Origin: Phycisphaeraceae bacterium
GTDB lineage: Bacteria; Planctomycetota; Phycisphaerae; Phycisphaerales; SM1A02
Length of the DNA: 64,000 nucleotides
Assembly (NCBI GenBank): GCA_004213555.1
Contig: SHAP01000008.1
Location: forward strand, 1 to 64,000
Reading direction: 5' to 3'
The position numbers and the translations under genes were made by a program. A model generated the notes under the pieces. The model worked only from the letters and a program-made list of their open reading frames with translations. It did not search any database and was not told where the DNA came from. The first letter of the stretch is position 1. Every line of letters begins with the position of its first letter. Positions 36,940 to 46,124 of the stretch are shown piece by piece.

Positions 36940-37949
36940 ACCCTCTCTTGATCATCCTCGGCGTCATCGGCGGCATCTTTGCCCTGGTGATCTTTGGCCT
37001 CGCCTTCAACATCATTGGCCTCTGGTTCCAGTCCGTGGTCTCCGGCGCGAAGTCAGGTCTGTTCGACCTCATCATGATGCGCTTTCGGAAAGTCAATCCA
37101 CGAATCATTGTGGTCAATCGAATCACTGCCAAAAAAGCGGGCATCGACATCCCCACCGATTGGCTGGAAGCCCACTTCTTGGCTGGGGGACGTGTCGGCA
37201 ACGTGGTGTTGGCCATGATCGCGGCCGAAAAAGCAGGGATCGATCTGGCTTGGGATCGAGCGACCGCCATCGACTTGGCGGGCCGAGACATCCTTGACGC
37301 CGTTCGCGCATCGGTTGATCCTCGCGTCATCGACTGCCCCAACCCTGATGTTGGCAAGGCCACCATTGATGCCGTGGCCATGGACGGTATTCAGCTGAAG
37401 GCCCGCGCTCGAGTGACCGTGCGGACCAACATCGACCGCCTGGTCGGTGGTGCAACCGAAGAGACCATCATCGCTCGGGTGGGCGAAGGCATCGTGTCCG
37501 CCATCGGCTCGGCCGAAACCCACAAGGAGGTGCTCGAAAACCCCGACCGCATTTCCAAAGCTGTGCTGGGGAAAGGTCTCGATACGGGCACCGCGTTCGA
37601 AATTCTCTCCATTGACATTGCGGACATCGATGTGGGCCAAAATATTGGTGCTCACCTGCGCAACGAACAAGCCGAAGCAGACAAAAAGATGTTCCAAGCA
37701 GAAGCAGAGAAACGCCGAGCGTTGGCCGTCGCCCATGCGGCCGAACACAGTGCTGATGTCGAAAAAAACCGAGCCCTGGTGGTCCTCGCCGAGGCCGATG
37801 TACCCAAAGCCATGGCAGAAGCCCTAAAAAATGGCAACCTCGGCGCGATGGACTGGTATCGCATGCAGAACATTGATTCGGACACCCGAATGCGATCCAG
37901 CATCGCCGGTGATCTACCAGGCAGCTCCGAGTCAGGGCAAGGAAGCTGA
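36936..37949 (+). CDS. floA: Flotillin-like protein FloA
   Basis: 337 residues. An N-terminal membrane hairpin ([21 protein letters not shown]) is followed by the FloA domain: [35 protein letters not shown] and a long coiled coil rich in Ala, Glu and Lys (about 245-300). FloA scaffolds functional membrane microdomains. The reading frame matches the family over its whole length. It is the third gene of the NfeD operon. Confidence 0.94.
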   Translation: MNPLLIILGVIGGIFALVIFGLAFNIIGLWFQSVVSGAKSGLFDLIMMRFRKVNPRIIVVNRITAKKAGIDIPTDWLEAHFLAGGRVGNVVLAMIAAEKAGIDLAWDRATAIDLAGRDILDAVRASVDPRVIDCPNPDVGKATIDAVAMDGIQLKARARVTVRTNIDRLVGGATEETIIARVGEGIVSAIGSAETHKEVLENPDRISKAVLGKGLDTGTAFEILSIDIADIDVGQNIGAHLRNEQAEADKKMFQAEAEKRRALAVAHAAEHSADVEKNRALVVLAEADVPKAMAEALKNGNLGAMDWYRMQNIDSDTRMRSSIAGDLPGSSESGQGS

Positions 37950-37962
37950 CGCTTCGGTTTCT

Positions 37963-38691
37963 GTGCCCACGCTGCACGTCGTCATCCCCGTCTTCAATGA
38001 GGCGGAAACCTTGGCCACCATCCTTGATCGGGTTCAGGCTGTTTCGTTGCCTGCCCCTTGGCGACTCAATATCACTCTGGTGGACGATGGCTCCAGTCCC
38101 AAGTTCGCCGAGATGCTGCAGGAAACCGTCGCCCATCGAACGCTTCATCTGATCCGACACGAGCAGAACCAGGGCAAAGGAGCAGCCCTCCGCACGGGGT
38201 TCGACGCCGTGCTCCTGCGCGGACAAGAAGGCGATGCGGTGGTGGTGCAAGATGCTGATTTGGAATACGACCCCAACGACCTGACAACCCTGCTGGAACC
38301 AATTCGGCAGGGCAACGCAGATGCGGTGGTGGGCACGCGGTGGGGCGACCATTACCGCATCCAAGGCTTCTGGCCGCGCCTGCACCGGATGATCAATGGA
38401 CTGCTGACGATTTTGTCGAATCGACTCACGGGCCTTCGTTTGACAGACATGGAATGCTGCCAAAAGATGCTCACCATGCCGACACTTCGCATCGTCCGTC
38501 CTCACCTCACCGAAGATCGCTTTGGCGTTGAACCACAACTCATCGCAGCCTTGGCGGCATACCGGGTTGACCTGCGAGAAATTCCTGTGTCATACCGGCC
38601 GCGGAGCACAAGTGAGGGGAAGAAAATTGGGTGGAAAGATGGGGTCCGCGCCCTTCTGGTTATTGCCCGCGGCGTGCGGAAGTCAGCATGA
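37963..38691 (+). CDS. Family 2 glycosyltransferase (dolichyl-phosphate mannose synthase-like)
   Basis: About 242 residues from GTG at 37963. GT-A motifs are VVIPVFNEAETLATIL, TLVDDGSS, HEQNQGKGAALRTGF and VVQDADLEYDPNDL. The C-terminal DRFGVEPQLIAALA and IPVSYRPRSTSEGKKIGW are typical of polyprenyl-phosphate glycosyltransferases. No membrane helices. The start is uncertain because no good ribosome-binding site exists; AAGGAAG is 18 nt upstream. Its stop overlaps the start of the next gene, a flippase-like protein, suggesting a shared glycolipid pathway. Confidence 0.87.
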   Translation: MPTLHVVIPVFNEAETLATILDRVQAVSLPAPWRLNITLVDDGSSPKFAEMLQETVAHRTLHLIRHEQNQGKGAALRTGFDAVLLRGQEGDAVVVQDADLEYDPNDLTTLLEPIRQGNADAVVGTRWGDHYRIQGFWPRLHRMINGLLTILSNRLTGLRLTDMECCQKMLTMPTLRIVRPHLTEDRFGVEPQLIAALAAYRVDLREIPVSYRPRSTSEGKKIGWKDGVRALLVIARGVRKSA

Positions 38692-39608
38692 CCAACGTGT
38701 TGGTTTCACGCTCGTGGATTTGGCAAATTGTGGGGTTCAGCCTTGGCGTGTGGCTCCTCTGGACTGTACTTCAAGGTGCGGCACAAGCAGGAGATTTCTC
38801 CGCTCTGCGTGACGCTGATCCAATGTTGCTTGTCTTGATGCTGGTCTTGTCTTTGGCCTCGAGCGTGTGCAATGCAGCACTGTTCACTTTGGTCAGCCGA
38901 CCACTGCAGCACCAGCCCTCACTCTCTCTGCAACGCATGGTGCCGCTGAACTTCAGTTGTGGCGCACTCAACTACGCCCCTTTCCGATTGGGCGCACTGA
39001 CGCGAGTCGCGTGGCACATCCGTGTGGATGGCATGAATGCCTCCCGCGTTTCCGCGCTGATGGCCATGGCGGGAGGTTGGTACCTGCTTGTGGGTTTGAC
39101 GGCGTTCGGAGCGTTCTGGCTGCGGCCTTCGGCCGATTGGGGAACGTTGGGCCTTGGGTTGCTTTTGCTTCCGGCGGGCTGGGCCCTCGGTCGAATGGGC
39201 ATCGCCAAGTTGCCCGGAGGTTTGTTCCGCGAAGCACGCCCCATGTTGAACAATCCCCGGGCCTCGTTGGAATGCGCTGGCTTACGAATTTTGGACTTGA
39301 TGTGCTTCACCGGTCGTTTGCTGGTCGGCGCACGTATTTTAAATATTGAACTTGGGTTGGCCGAAGGGGTGCTGCTTGCGGTGGTGGCCACCTTTGCCAG
39401 CTTGGTTCCGTTCGGTCGCTTGGGATTCCGCGAAGCCGGTGTCGCGGGCGCGGCCGGCGCGATTGGAAGCATCGACCCTGGGCTGCGAGATCAACTTTCG
39501 CTTCTGGACTCCGCCGCCGAAGCAGCCGCCTATGTTCCGTTGGGACTGGTGCTTTCGGTTCTTTGGCTCCGCCCTCACTTCAAACGGGTACAGTCAAAAT
39601 CATGTTGA
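38688..39608 (+). CDS. UPF0104/LPG-synthase-like multi-spanning membrane protein
   Basis: 306 residues with about eight membrane helices. The pattern (ALNYAPFRLGALTRV, then VPFGRLGFREAGVAGAAGA) is that of the AglD/UPF0104 group of lysylphosphatidylglycerol synthase transmembrane domains. That group sits next to GT2 enzymes and is thought to move lipid-linked sugars. It starts at the ATGA overlapping the GT2 stop and overlaps the next gene by 7 nt. Substrate unknown. Confidence 0.78.
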   Translation: MTNVLVSRSWIWQIVGFSLGVWLLWTVLQGAAQAGDFSALRDADPMLLVLMLVLSLASSVCNAALFTLVSRPLQHQPSLSLQRMVPLNFSCGALNYAPFRLGALTRVAWHIRVDGMNASRVSALMAMAGGWYLLVGLTAFGAFWLRPSADWGTLGLGLLLLPAGWALGRMGIAKLPGGLFREARPMLNNPRASLECAGLRILDLMCFTGRLLVGARILNIELGLAEGVLLAVVATFASLVPFGRLGFREAGVAGAAGAIGSIDPGLRDQLSLLDSAAEAAAYVPLGLVLSVLWLRPHFKRVQSKSC

Positions 39609-40201
39609 CGGCTCGAGTTTGCCGCTGCGGCAAAGATGTCACCCGTGCAAGCCTGCCCACGCCTTTACGGGGAGTTGTCGCCTGTCCGGTGTGCGGCCGA
39701 GGGGTGCTGGACCAAGACGATCGCAGTCGCGTGGCGTGGCGACGGGCTCGAAAAGTCGATGCCAGTCTGACCCGATTCGTGCTGCAACTGCATGCCCTGC
39801 CCATGGCTTTTTTGGCCCTCGATGACGCTGGCCAAGGTCTTGAGCAATTTGCCCGCAACAAAGACGCAAGCGTGCTGTTGCTCCCGCTGGTTTGGTGCGG
39901 TTTTGCTGGTGCGTGGACCCACTTCGGTTTGGGGCATCTTCGTCTTCGCACCCGCGTTGGATTTTGGGCCTCCATTTGGTTCTTCACCTTGGCCTGCGGA
40001 TGGTTTCTCAACGAGCTTGATCCCGGCCATTCGACGCTCTTCCACCTGAAACCTCATTTGATGAATGCTGGTGCTGGCATGTTCGCGCTTCTCGTGGGCT
40101 GGCCCATTGCGCAAATTCTTGAATCCGTGTGGCAAGGCTTCCGGCGTGGAAGACGCCGCAAGAAGCGAGAACAATGGCGACGCTGGGGAGTTGCATGGTG
40201 A
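39602..40201 (+). CDS. Zinc-ribbon membrane protein A
   Basis: 199 residues. An N-terminal zinc ribbon of the CxC-x18-CPVCGRG kind (CRCGKDV ... ACPVCGRG) is followed by a linker and three hydrophobic helices, and a very basic C-terminus (RRGRRRKKREQWRR). I do not recognise a defined family. Such ribbon-plus-membrane proteins are common in planctomycetes. It overlaps both neighbours, so it is co-translated with the glycolipid genes and the next ribbon protein. Confidence 0.7.
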   Translation: MLTARVCRCGKDVTRASLPTPLRGVVACPVCGRGVLDQDDRSRVAWRRARKVDASLTRFVLQLHALPMAFLALDDAGQGLEQFARNKDASVLLLPLVWCGFAGAWTHFGLGHLRLRTRVGFWASIWFFTLACGWFLNELDPGHSTLFHLKPHLMNAGAGMFALLVGWPIAQILESVWQGFRRGRRRKKREQWRRWGVAW

Positions 40202-41139
40202 ACGAAGCGTCATCCATCACCACGGAAACAACTGAATTCGTATTGGAAGGACATCGTCCCTGCCAACACTGCGGCTACGACTTGGTCGGTACCCCAATTG
40301 AACACGCGCGGGACCTTGATCTCGCGGTCATTCGCTGCCCGGAGTGTGGACACCTGAACCCACTCATCGGAACACCGCCGCTTGGGCCGTTTGCCCAACG
40401 GGCCGCGACGGCCGGTACGTTGGTTCGGCTGCTGTTGATTGGACTTGCCGCGATTTTTCTTTGGAACGTCGCCTTTTTCTCGGTGGAAGCGATGGGCGAA
40501 AGCGTGTTTCGCAGTCAGGTCAACGATGGCCTTCTCGCGTTCTTCGAGAGCACCGGAAACACCCCAGAGGAGCAGCGAGCGCTGGAAGCTGTCCAAGAAG
40601 ACGATTCCACTTTGGCCGACGTCGTCACCGTCGTGACGTTGTATCAAGACCGCGCTGACTTCACGCACAACTTCGCAAACCTCTTTCAATCGCAAATCAA
40701 AGACCTGTTGGGCATCGCTTGCATACTTGGCTTCACTTGGTCATGGCTTCTCTTGCCCCAAGGTGGAAGGCGGGCAGCAATCTTGACCCTCTTCGTTGGC
40801 GTGCTTGCCGCCGGAGCCGGTGTCGCCTCCACGTATGCAAACAGTCCACTGAGCCTGCCGGCACAAGATCCGGGGACCATTGCCGCTTATGGCCCTGACA
40901 ATTCCCTGTCGTTCGTCGTAGAGGCCAGTGTGGAACGGATATATGCCCTCCCTGGGGCTGTATTCGTCGTGGCCACCTTGGTGGTTTCAAGCATGCTTGC
41001 TCGACCTCTTGCCAGAAGGGCTTTTCAACTCTTGGTGCCAACAGAACATCTTTCCGGTGTGGAGCTGCTCTGGACCGCCGACGGGTTGCCGATGCCCTCC
41101 CCTCCTGCAACCAAAGAGCCATCTGTGGTGAACTCTTGA
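40195..41139 (+). CDS. Zinc-ribbon membrane protein B
   Basis: 314 residues. An N-terminal two-knuckle zinc ribbon (CQHCGYDL ... CPECGHLN) precedes four membrane helices and a large loop between the first two. The C-terminus carries LLWTADGLPMP, a motif shared with the next protein (WLWTADGLRVP). GGGGAG lies 5 nt before the ATG at 40195. Not a recognised family; planctomycete proteins often begin with a ribbon of this CxYDL type. Function unknown. Confidence 0.72.
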   Translation: MVNEASSITTETTEFVLEGHRPCQHCGYDLVGTPIEHARDLDLAVIRCPECGHLNPLIGTPPLGPFAQRAATAGTLVRLLLIGLAAIFLWNVAFFSVEAMGESVFRSQVNDGLLAFFESTGNTPEEQRALEAVQEDDSTLADVVTVVTLYQDRADFTHNFANLFQSQIKDLLGIACILGFTWSWLLLPQGGRRAAILTLFVGVLAAGAGVASTYANSPLSLPAQDPGTIAAYGPDNSLSFVVEASVERIYALPGAVFVVATLVVSSMLARPLARRAFQLLVPTEHLSGVELLWTADGLPMPSPPATKEPSVVNS

Positions 41140-41738
41140 TGGTTGCCACGTCCGAACAAAACGATCAGACCAAGGGCCTCGAAAACTGGAAGTATCACGA
41201 CGATATTTTTCCAATGGTTGCTCAGAACCGGCTGTGGAACACGTGGAAATTGTTTGAAGCTTGGCTCCGAATTTTGCAGCTTATTGCCCTGCTTGGTGTC
41301 TTGGGCGTATCGGTGGTGTCCTTTCCCGAAGTCATGCGCGGTTTGGAGCAACTCAATCTCTATCAACACGCACCCGCGTTGACCGACTTCCAAGACTGGC
41401 TTCTTCTGGCTTTCCTGCCCTGCTTTGTTTTTGGCGGGACTTCTGGCGTGATGTTGAGCTTGATCTGTTTGCCCGCGAGTCGAAGACGTGCGTTGGTCGT
41501 CGGCTTTGGCATCAGTGTTGCGACCACGGGATGGCTCTATGTCACCACTGCACCTCAGAACGGTTTGGGGGGATCATTCGGTTTGACCACAGGAATGATG
41601 AGCGCCATCTGGGTTGCCCGACCGATGAGCCGTGCTTTGGTGCGACTGCTTCTGCCCCCCGCCTCACGCTGGCACATCGCTTGGTTGTGGACCGCCGACG
41701 GACTGCGTGTCCCGGGGGCTCAACGCAATTCGTCTTGA
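41139..41738 (+). CDS. Membrane protein sharing the C-terminal LWTADGL motif
   Basis: 199 residues with four membrane helices and no zinc ribbon. Its last third (ARPMSRALVRLLLPPASRWHIAWLWTADGLRVP) lines up with the end of protein B (ARPLARRAFQLLVPTEHLSGVELLWTADGLPMP). The two are therefore distant paralogues. The start overlaps the upstream stop, and its end overlaps the convergent GH15 gene by 19 nt. Confidence 0.7.
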   Translation: MVATSEQNDQTKGLENWKYHDDIFPMVAQNRLWNTWKLFEAWLRILQLIALLGVLGVSVVSFPEVMRGLEQLNLYQHAPALTDFQDWLLLAFLPCFVFGGTSGVMLSLICLPASRRRALVVGFGISVATTGWLYVTTAPQNGLGGSFGLTTGMMSAIWVARPMSRALVRLLLPPASRWHIAWLWTADGLRVPGAQRNSS

Positions 41739-43735
41739 CGAGCGAGACCAGCCACCACCCCGGATGGCTTCCCGCTCAGTTCGGCGTGCTTCAGAAGCCA
41801 ACGCAGGACGGTGGTGACGACAACTGCGTGTGACCATGTCAAAGGAGAAACCGAAACCGGATCGCCATTGTGTGGATGCACCTGTTCGGGCAGGACCCCT
41901 GAAGGTCGAGCCCGCTGGCCCACCCAATCGAACACTTCGAGGACCCGATTGAGTTCATCCAGTGTGGTGGCGGTTTCAATGTCATGCAACGCCACCCACA
42001 AGGTGCAGATGATCCACGGGTTGCCAGGAACACGCTCAAGATCCTGATGCTCGATGCGGTGGTAGTAGTCCCTTTGGTAGCGGGCCACTCCACCGATGGG
42101 GGTTTTCACCGTGAGATGATCACGCACCGCTTGCATGTCGGCGACCACTCGCGGATCGTTGGCGGGCAGGGCGTTGAAGAGGAAAATCCCATGGTTGGCC
42201 GCATCCACTGTCATGTCCAACCGGTAATCCCCTTGCTCGGTCGGGACGGCCATACGAGCAAATCTCTCATGCTCGGGGACCCACAGATACTCCAGCATCG
42301 CGTCGGTCATGCGACGGGCCCCGGCCAAGAAGCGCTCCTCGTGGTCCATCGCCCCCATGTCACGAGCAAACTCCGCCGCAGCCTTCAGGGCACCAATGGT
42401 GGCGGCCACGGTGAAGGTGTGGATCCCCCGCCGTTCTTCCCACAGGTCCCAGCTGGGCTTCGGCAAGCCGTGGTGGTCTCGATGCTCCAGCAGCCAGTTC
42501 GCGCAAGGAATCACGATGGTGTTGTAGAGCGGCTTGAGAAATTCCACATCTCGGTAAATTCGAAAGTGTTCGCGCAAGGCCCACAACACCAACGCGGTTT
42601 CGTCCTGCTGCACGGCCAGCACTTGACGGCCGTCCAAGACTTCGGGGTGCCACGAAGACGCGAGGGTGCCGTTTGGATTGTATTTGTGACGAAACCAACC
42701 CGAAGGCTCCACGATGTCATCGCAGAAGCGGAAGAATGAACGAGACAGTTCCGACTGCCCCGCCAATGCCAATCCATAGGCCACCAAAGCCCCATCTCGT
42801 GGCCACATGTACGAATAGGTGTCGCCGGCAAATGTTTGGATGTCCGAATCGTTGGCCGCCAGAATGGCGCCGCCATTGTCCACTTGGGTGCGTAGCACCA
42901 ATTGCGAACGCACGTACATGTCTCGAATGGGCTCGGGCAACGGAGAGAAATCGATTGGCTCTTTCAGCGCCCAAAGCCGCCAATAGGCTTCGGTTCGATC
43001 CATCATGCGGGGAGCGGTCTTCAGGGCAATTTTGTCATGAAGGGCCACCAACGCTTCCCGGGAATCCCCACACGCGAGCCACACTGTGGCTCGGGCCACA
43101 CCTCCCGCCGGCACGTGCAGATGAAAACCAACCGTCGAATCTACGGAGCCTTGGGCAATGGGGTTGCGTGAAAGATGCCCATCCTCCGCATCACGCCAAG
43201 TGCCTTCGGCATCGCCGATACGCTTTGTTCCCGTTGTGAAGTGTTCGACGCCGTAGCGCAGCGGATCTTCGCCCGCCACCAGAAACCAACGCTGGTCTTT
43301 GTAATGCACGACGCCCTGAAGCTCTGGATCGAAGTACGCGGTGTCACCAACCGGAGACGCATCAATTGACAGATCATGGTGTATGAAAATTCTCGCGTCA
43401 CGTATTCTCCCGGTGAGATCCTCCACTTCAAAAGAACGGAACCAAACCGGGGAGTGGTAGTCCACAACATCCGAACAGCGCACGGCGATCCCCAAACCAT
43501 CATGCCTCAACAAGCAATCGGTCGCGAGAGTTTCGGGCTTGTAGCGCAAGTCACGCAGCCACTCGTCATCGTCGACCCATGCAAACTCACCATCCACCCA
43601 AAATCCAAGGCGCTGCGGGTAACCCTGGGCATGGTTTGGCATGCCCACCCGGGGCCAAAAGAGGTCACGGGCTTGGTAGCGATCGTCAAACGCAACCATC
43701 AATTCGCCGTTGCCGACGGGAAGATCACGGGGCAT
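41720..43735 (-). CDS. GH15 glucoamylase-like glycoside hydrolase
   Basis: 671 residues, no signal peptide. The N-terminal beta-sandwich (GNGELMVAFDDRYQARDLFWPRVG) and (alpha/alpha)6 barrel are those of bacterial GH15 enzymes. Catalytic candidates are Glu433 in SWDLWEERRG and Glu617 in GVLPEQVHPHNGDP. YMWPRDGALVAYG (309-321) forms the substrate pocket. Such proteins hydrolyse alpha-1,4-glucans or related alpha-glucosides in the cytoplasm. The ATG has GGAG 11 nt upstream and TACAAT about 45 nt upstream. Confidence 0.92.
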   Translation of the reverse strand: MPRDLPVGNGELMVAFDDRYQARDLFWPRVGMPNHAQGYPQRLGFWVDGEFAWVDDDEWLRDLRYKPETLATDCLLRHDGLGIAVRCSDVVDYHSPVWFRSFEVEDLTGRIRDARIFIHHDLSIDASPVGDTAYFDPELQGVVHYKDQRWFLVAGEDPLRYGVEHFTTGTKRIGDAEGTWRDAEDGHLSRNPIAQGSVDSTVGFHLHVPAGGVARATVWLACGDSREALVALHDKIALKTAPRMMDRTEAYWRLWALKEPIDFSPLPEPIRDMYVRSQLVLRTQVDNGGAILAANDSDIQTFAGDTYSYMWPRDGALVAYGLALAGQSELSRSFFRFCDDIVEPSGWFRHKYNPNGTLASSWHPEVLDGRQVLAVQQDETALVLWALREHFRIYRDVEFLKPLYNTIVIPCANWLLEHRDHHGLPKPSWDLWEERRGIHTFTVAATIGALKAAAEFARDMGAMDHEERFLAGARRMTDAMLEYLWVPEHERFARMAVPTEQGDYRLDMTVDAANHGIFLFNALPANDPRVVADMQAVRDHLTVKTPIGGVARYQRDYYHRIEHQDLERVPGNPWIICTLWVALHDIETATTLDELNRVLEVFDWVGQRARPSGVLPEQVHPHNGDPVSVSPLTWSHAVVVTTVLRWLLKHAELSGKPSGVVAGLARQDELR

Positions 43736-43779
43736 GGAACAAATCTCCGAAGGGGGGTGTCGGATCCAAAGGGTTCAAA

Positions 43780-43785
43780 ATTGTA
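43780..43785 (-). promoter_or_regulatory. -10-like TACAAT upstream of the GH15 gene
   Basis: TACAAT on the minus strand would start transcription near 43773, giving a leader of about 38 nt with a Shine-Dalgarno site. No -35 element at 17 nt is obvious. Confidence 0.38.
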
Positions 43786-43807
43786 CCGCAGGTCGAATCG
43801 TTGCCAT

Positions 43808-44098
43808 TCAATCGTCGGAGTCGAGATCTTCTTCTTTGGCCAGCGCGGAGATGCGGGCGGCGGGATCCCCCACACTTGTAATTTGCACCGCCGCACGGTC
43901 TCCCAGTCGACACGCTTGTCCGGTCGCCATAGAACGGTGCCCAACCGTAACCTCAAGATCCTCATCGACCATGGTGCCCAACTCGAGAACGCTGCCCGGC
44001 AGCAGCCCACGAACCTCATGCATGGTCATGCGTCGCTGACCGAGGACCACGCGAACGGGGACTTCCAACTGCAACAACTCATCAACGGATGGACGCAT
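43808..44098 (-). CDS. Orphan FliN/SpoA-domain protein
   Basis: About 96 residues (103 if the ATG at 44119 is used). The SpoA domain shows LLQLEVPVRVVLGQRRMTM, LLPGSVLELGTMVDEDLEVTVG and GQACRLGDRAAVQITSV, as in FliN or type III secretion C-ring proteins. There are no other flagellar or secretion genes in the window. It may be part of a flagellar switch encoded elsewhere, or a stand-alone adaptor. The C-terminus is acidic. Neither start has a clear ribosome-binding site. Confidence 0.82.
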   Translation of the reverse strand: MRPSVDELLQLEVPVRVVLGQRRMTMHEVRGLLPGSVLELGTMVDEDLEVTVGHRSMATGQACRLGDRAAVQITSVGDPAARISALAKEEDLDSDD

Positions 44099-44161
44099 AG
44101 AAGAACTATCGGACCTCATCTTGGTGACACTGCACTTTTTTCAGCAGAACTTGCGCTTCTC

Positions 44162-46021
44162 TCAAGTGAAGTTTGACAGCAAGAACACCAGATCGGTGAA
44201 TCCCACGTTGCCGTCACCATCCAGATCGGCTGGGCAACCTGGGCAGGGTCCCCACACCGACAGCAACGCCAGCAGGTCATCGAAATCAACCACCCCATCA
44301 CCGGTCACATCGCCAGGCACCGAAGGTTCCAAATCGAAAACCAAGGCGTCCATGTCGATCGGAACCGAACGGTTTCCAATTTCTGGGTCGTTCCAGAGGG
44401 ACCAAGCGATGATGCCGTTTTCATCTGTGACGTTGTTGTTCAGGAGCGAATCGATGTAATCAGGTGTTGTGGTTTGGTGCAGCAAGGTCACGGCCACTTG
44501 GGTGGCCCCGGCAGGAACAGTGAACCGAGTGTCGTCCCAATGCTGACCATCGGCGTAGGTTGCCCCAACTGGTGGCGCACCAAACGCCTCAAATTCGGCG
44601 TTCACAAAACCAGCGGGAGGAATTCGGTTGTCGAACTCGGTTTTGTTCAGCAGCACCAAGTGGTGGGTGGTGCCGTCGGGAACTCCGGCCGCTTGGGCCA
44701 TGGCCCCCGACGCCACTTGGACGGATTTCCACACCTTGGTGGACGCTTCATCGATATCACCGGTTGCAGGATCCCAAACGCCAGCTTCATCGACGATGCC
44801 GCCTGAGGCATCGAGCCAACGCAGTTGGAGCCACATGCGGCGGCCTTCGCTGTATCCGGTGGGAAGTCTGTGGCCTGACCAGTTGGTGACACGAACCACC
44901 AACTCGTTGCCTTCGGTCCAAGCCTCCATGTCCGAAGCATCACGCATCATTTGGATGTTGCGCTCCAGCGAAGCTTCCATTCGCTCATTGCTGAGACCGG
45001 TGACCGAGTCGTCGTACAAGCTCCGAACACCCTTCAAAACCCAAGAGTTCGCGCCAGCAAAGCCGTGATCACCAAGGTCTTGACGCTCGAACCATGGCGG
45101 GCTTTCCCAAGCGAAGCAGCCTCCAGCCACGCGATCTGGCATGTGACAGTCCTGACAGGTCGACACAGGGCTGTCCAAATTGCCGCCAAAGCGGTCATCG
45201 GGAACAACATCCGCACCTTGAGCAAATGAAGAATGAAGCCACTCGCTCCAGGTGGTTTGCTCGGGGTACATGTCGTAGGGATCTTGGGTGGGATGTGGCT
45301 CACCGTCTGCCACCGGGGCATAGGTGCCATCGGCCTGCTTCATTGTGACGGGGTTGCGAACCTCATGGCATGCGGAACATGCGGCCGACCGCTGATGGAA
45401 AGGAGAGTGGATCGCCGGGGTGGGCGAGTGCAAATTCATCCCTGGTGTGTTGGGAATGTCTGAGTACGGACCTCGGCGAGAATCAACCGGATCAAGAATC
45501 AATCGGCCATTGCCGTATCCATCACCCGGAGGGAACTCCAAAGCGGCACGTACGGCTTCATCCTCAAACGGATCACCCGGTACTGGAACCGGAGAGACCG
45601 CGCGGTGGCAAATCTGACAGTTGACACCATCGAAGTCGTTCTCGAAGAAACCATCCTCGAGGGCAGAACCATCAGAAGGCAGAGAGTGTCCGCGGTACCA
45701 ACCGACAGGAGCATGGCAGCGGATGCAATATTCACCCGAATCGGTGGCATCTTGGTTGGCAATGGTCAAAGCAGCATGCCAAATCGGATCACGCGCCGAT
45801 TGGGCCATCAGGTTGCCAACCCAACCATCCCATGGCTCGTGAAAACTTTCTTGCAGGTAGTCGCCGTGGCAAGCTTGGCATGTGTTCGAACTGGACAATG
45901 GATCCAGCATTTGGACCATGTCGTCAGGCTGGGTGCCGGGTTGCAAAAAGTCTTCCACCGAGGTGGGAAGAGGCACCGGGTCTCCAAGGTTGAACAAGAT
46001 GGATGGAACCAAAATCAGCAA
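44162..46021 (-). CDS. Secreted pentahaem cytochrome with dockerin-like C-terminus
   Basis: 619 residues. Five CxxCH motifs (CQACH, CIRCH, CQICH, CSACH, CQDCH) lie in the N-terminal 300 residues, in the arrangement of multihaem cytochrome c family proteins. A beta-rich region follows, then a dockerin-like tail with two EF-hand-type loops (DVTGDGVVDFDDLLAL and ADLDGDGNVGFTDLVFL). The start is a TTG at 46021, with CGGAGA 7 nt upstream and a TAG stop two codons before it. The hydrophobic N-terminus lacks the usual basic residues. The protein is probably exported and bound to the cell surface; the electron partner is unknown. Confidence 0.85.
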   Translation of the reverse strand: MLILVPSILFNLGDPVPLPTSVEDFLQPGTQPDDMVQMLDPLSSSNTCQACHGDYLQESFHEPWDGWVGNLMAQSARDPIWHAALTIANQDATDSGEYCIRCHAPVGWYRGHSLPSDGSALEDGFFENDFDGVNCQICHRAVSPVPVPGDPFEDEAVRAALEFPPGDGYGNGRLILDPVDSRRGPYSDIPNTPGMNLHSPTPAIHSPFHQRSAACSACHEVRNPVTMKQADGTYAPVADGEPHPTQDPYDMYPEQTTWSEWLHSSFAQGADVVPDDRFGGNLDSPVSTCQDCHMPDRVAGGCFAWESPPWFERQDLGDHGFAGANSWVLKGVRSLYDDSVTGLSNERMEASLERNIQMMRDASDMEAWTEGNELVVRVTNWSGHRLPTGYSEGRRMWLQLRWLDASGGIVDEAGVWDPATGDIDEASTKVWKSVQVASGAMAQAAGVPDGTTHHLVLLNKTEFDNRIPPAGFVNAEFEAFGAPPVGATYADGQHWDDTRFTVPAGATQVAVTLLHQTTTPDYIDSLLNNNVTDENGIIAWSLWNDPEIGNRSVPIDMDALVFDLEPSVPGDVTGDGVVDFDDLLALLSVWGPCPGCPADLDGDGNVGFTDLVFLLSNFT

Positions 46022-46124
46022 GTTCTATCTCCGAACGTAGAGTACGTGAGGGTTGTCGCCTTGGATGCTCTAATTCAGCCTAAAGCGTGATCGGATCGCC
46101 GCAAATCCGAGGACAGGAGAACCC

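Noticed and set aside
41720-41738. 19-nt tail-to-tail overlap as evidence of a pseudogene
   Set aside because: Both reading frames are complete and of normal length; short convergent overlaps also occur at 20200-20208 and 54558-54565.
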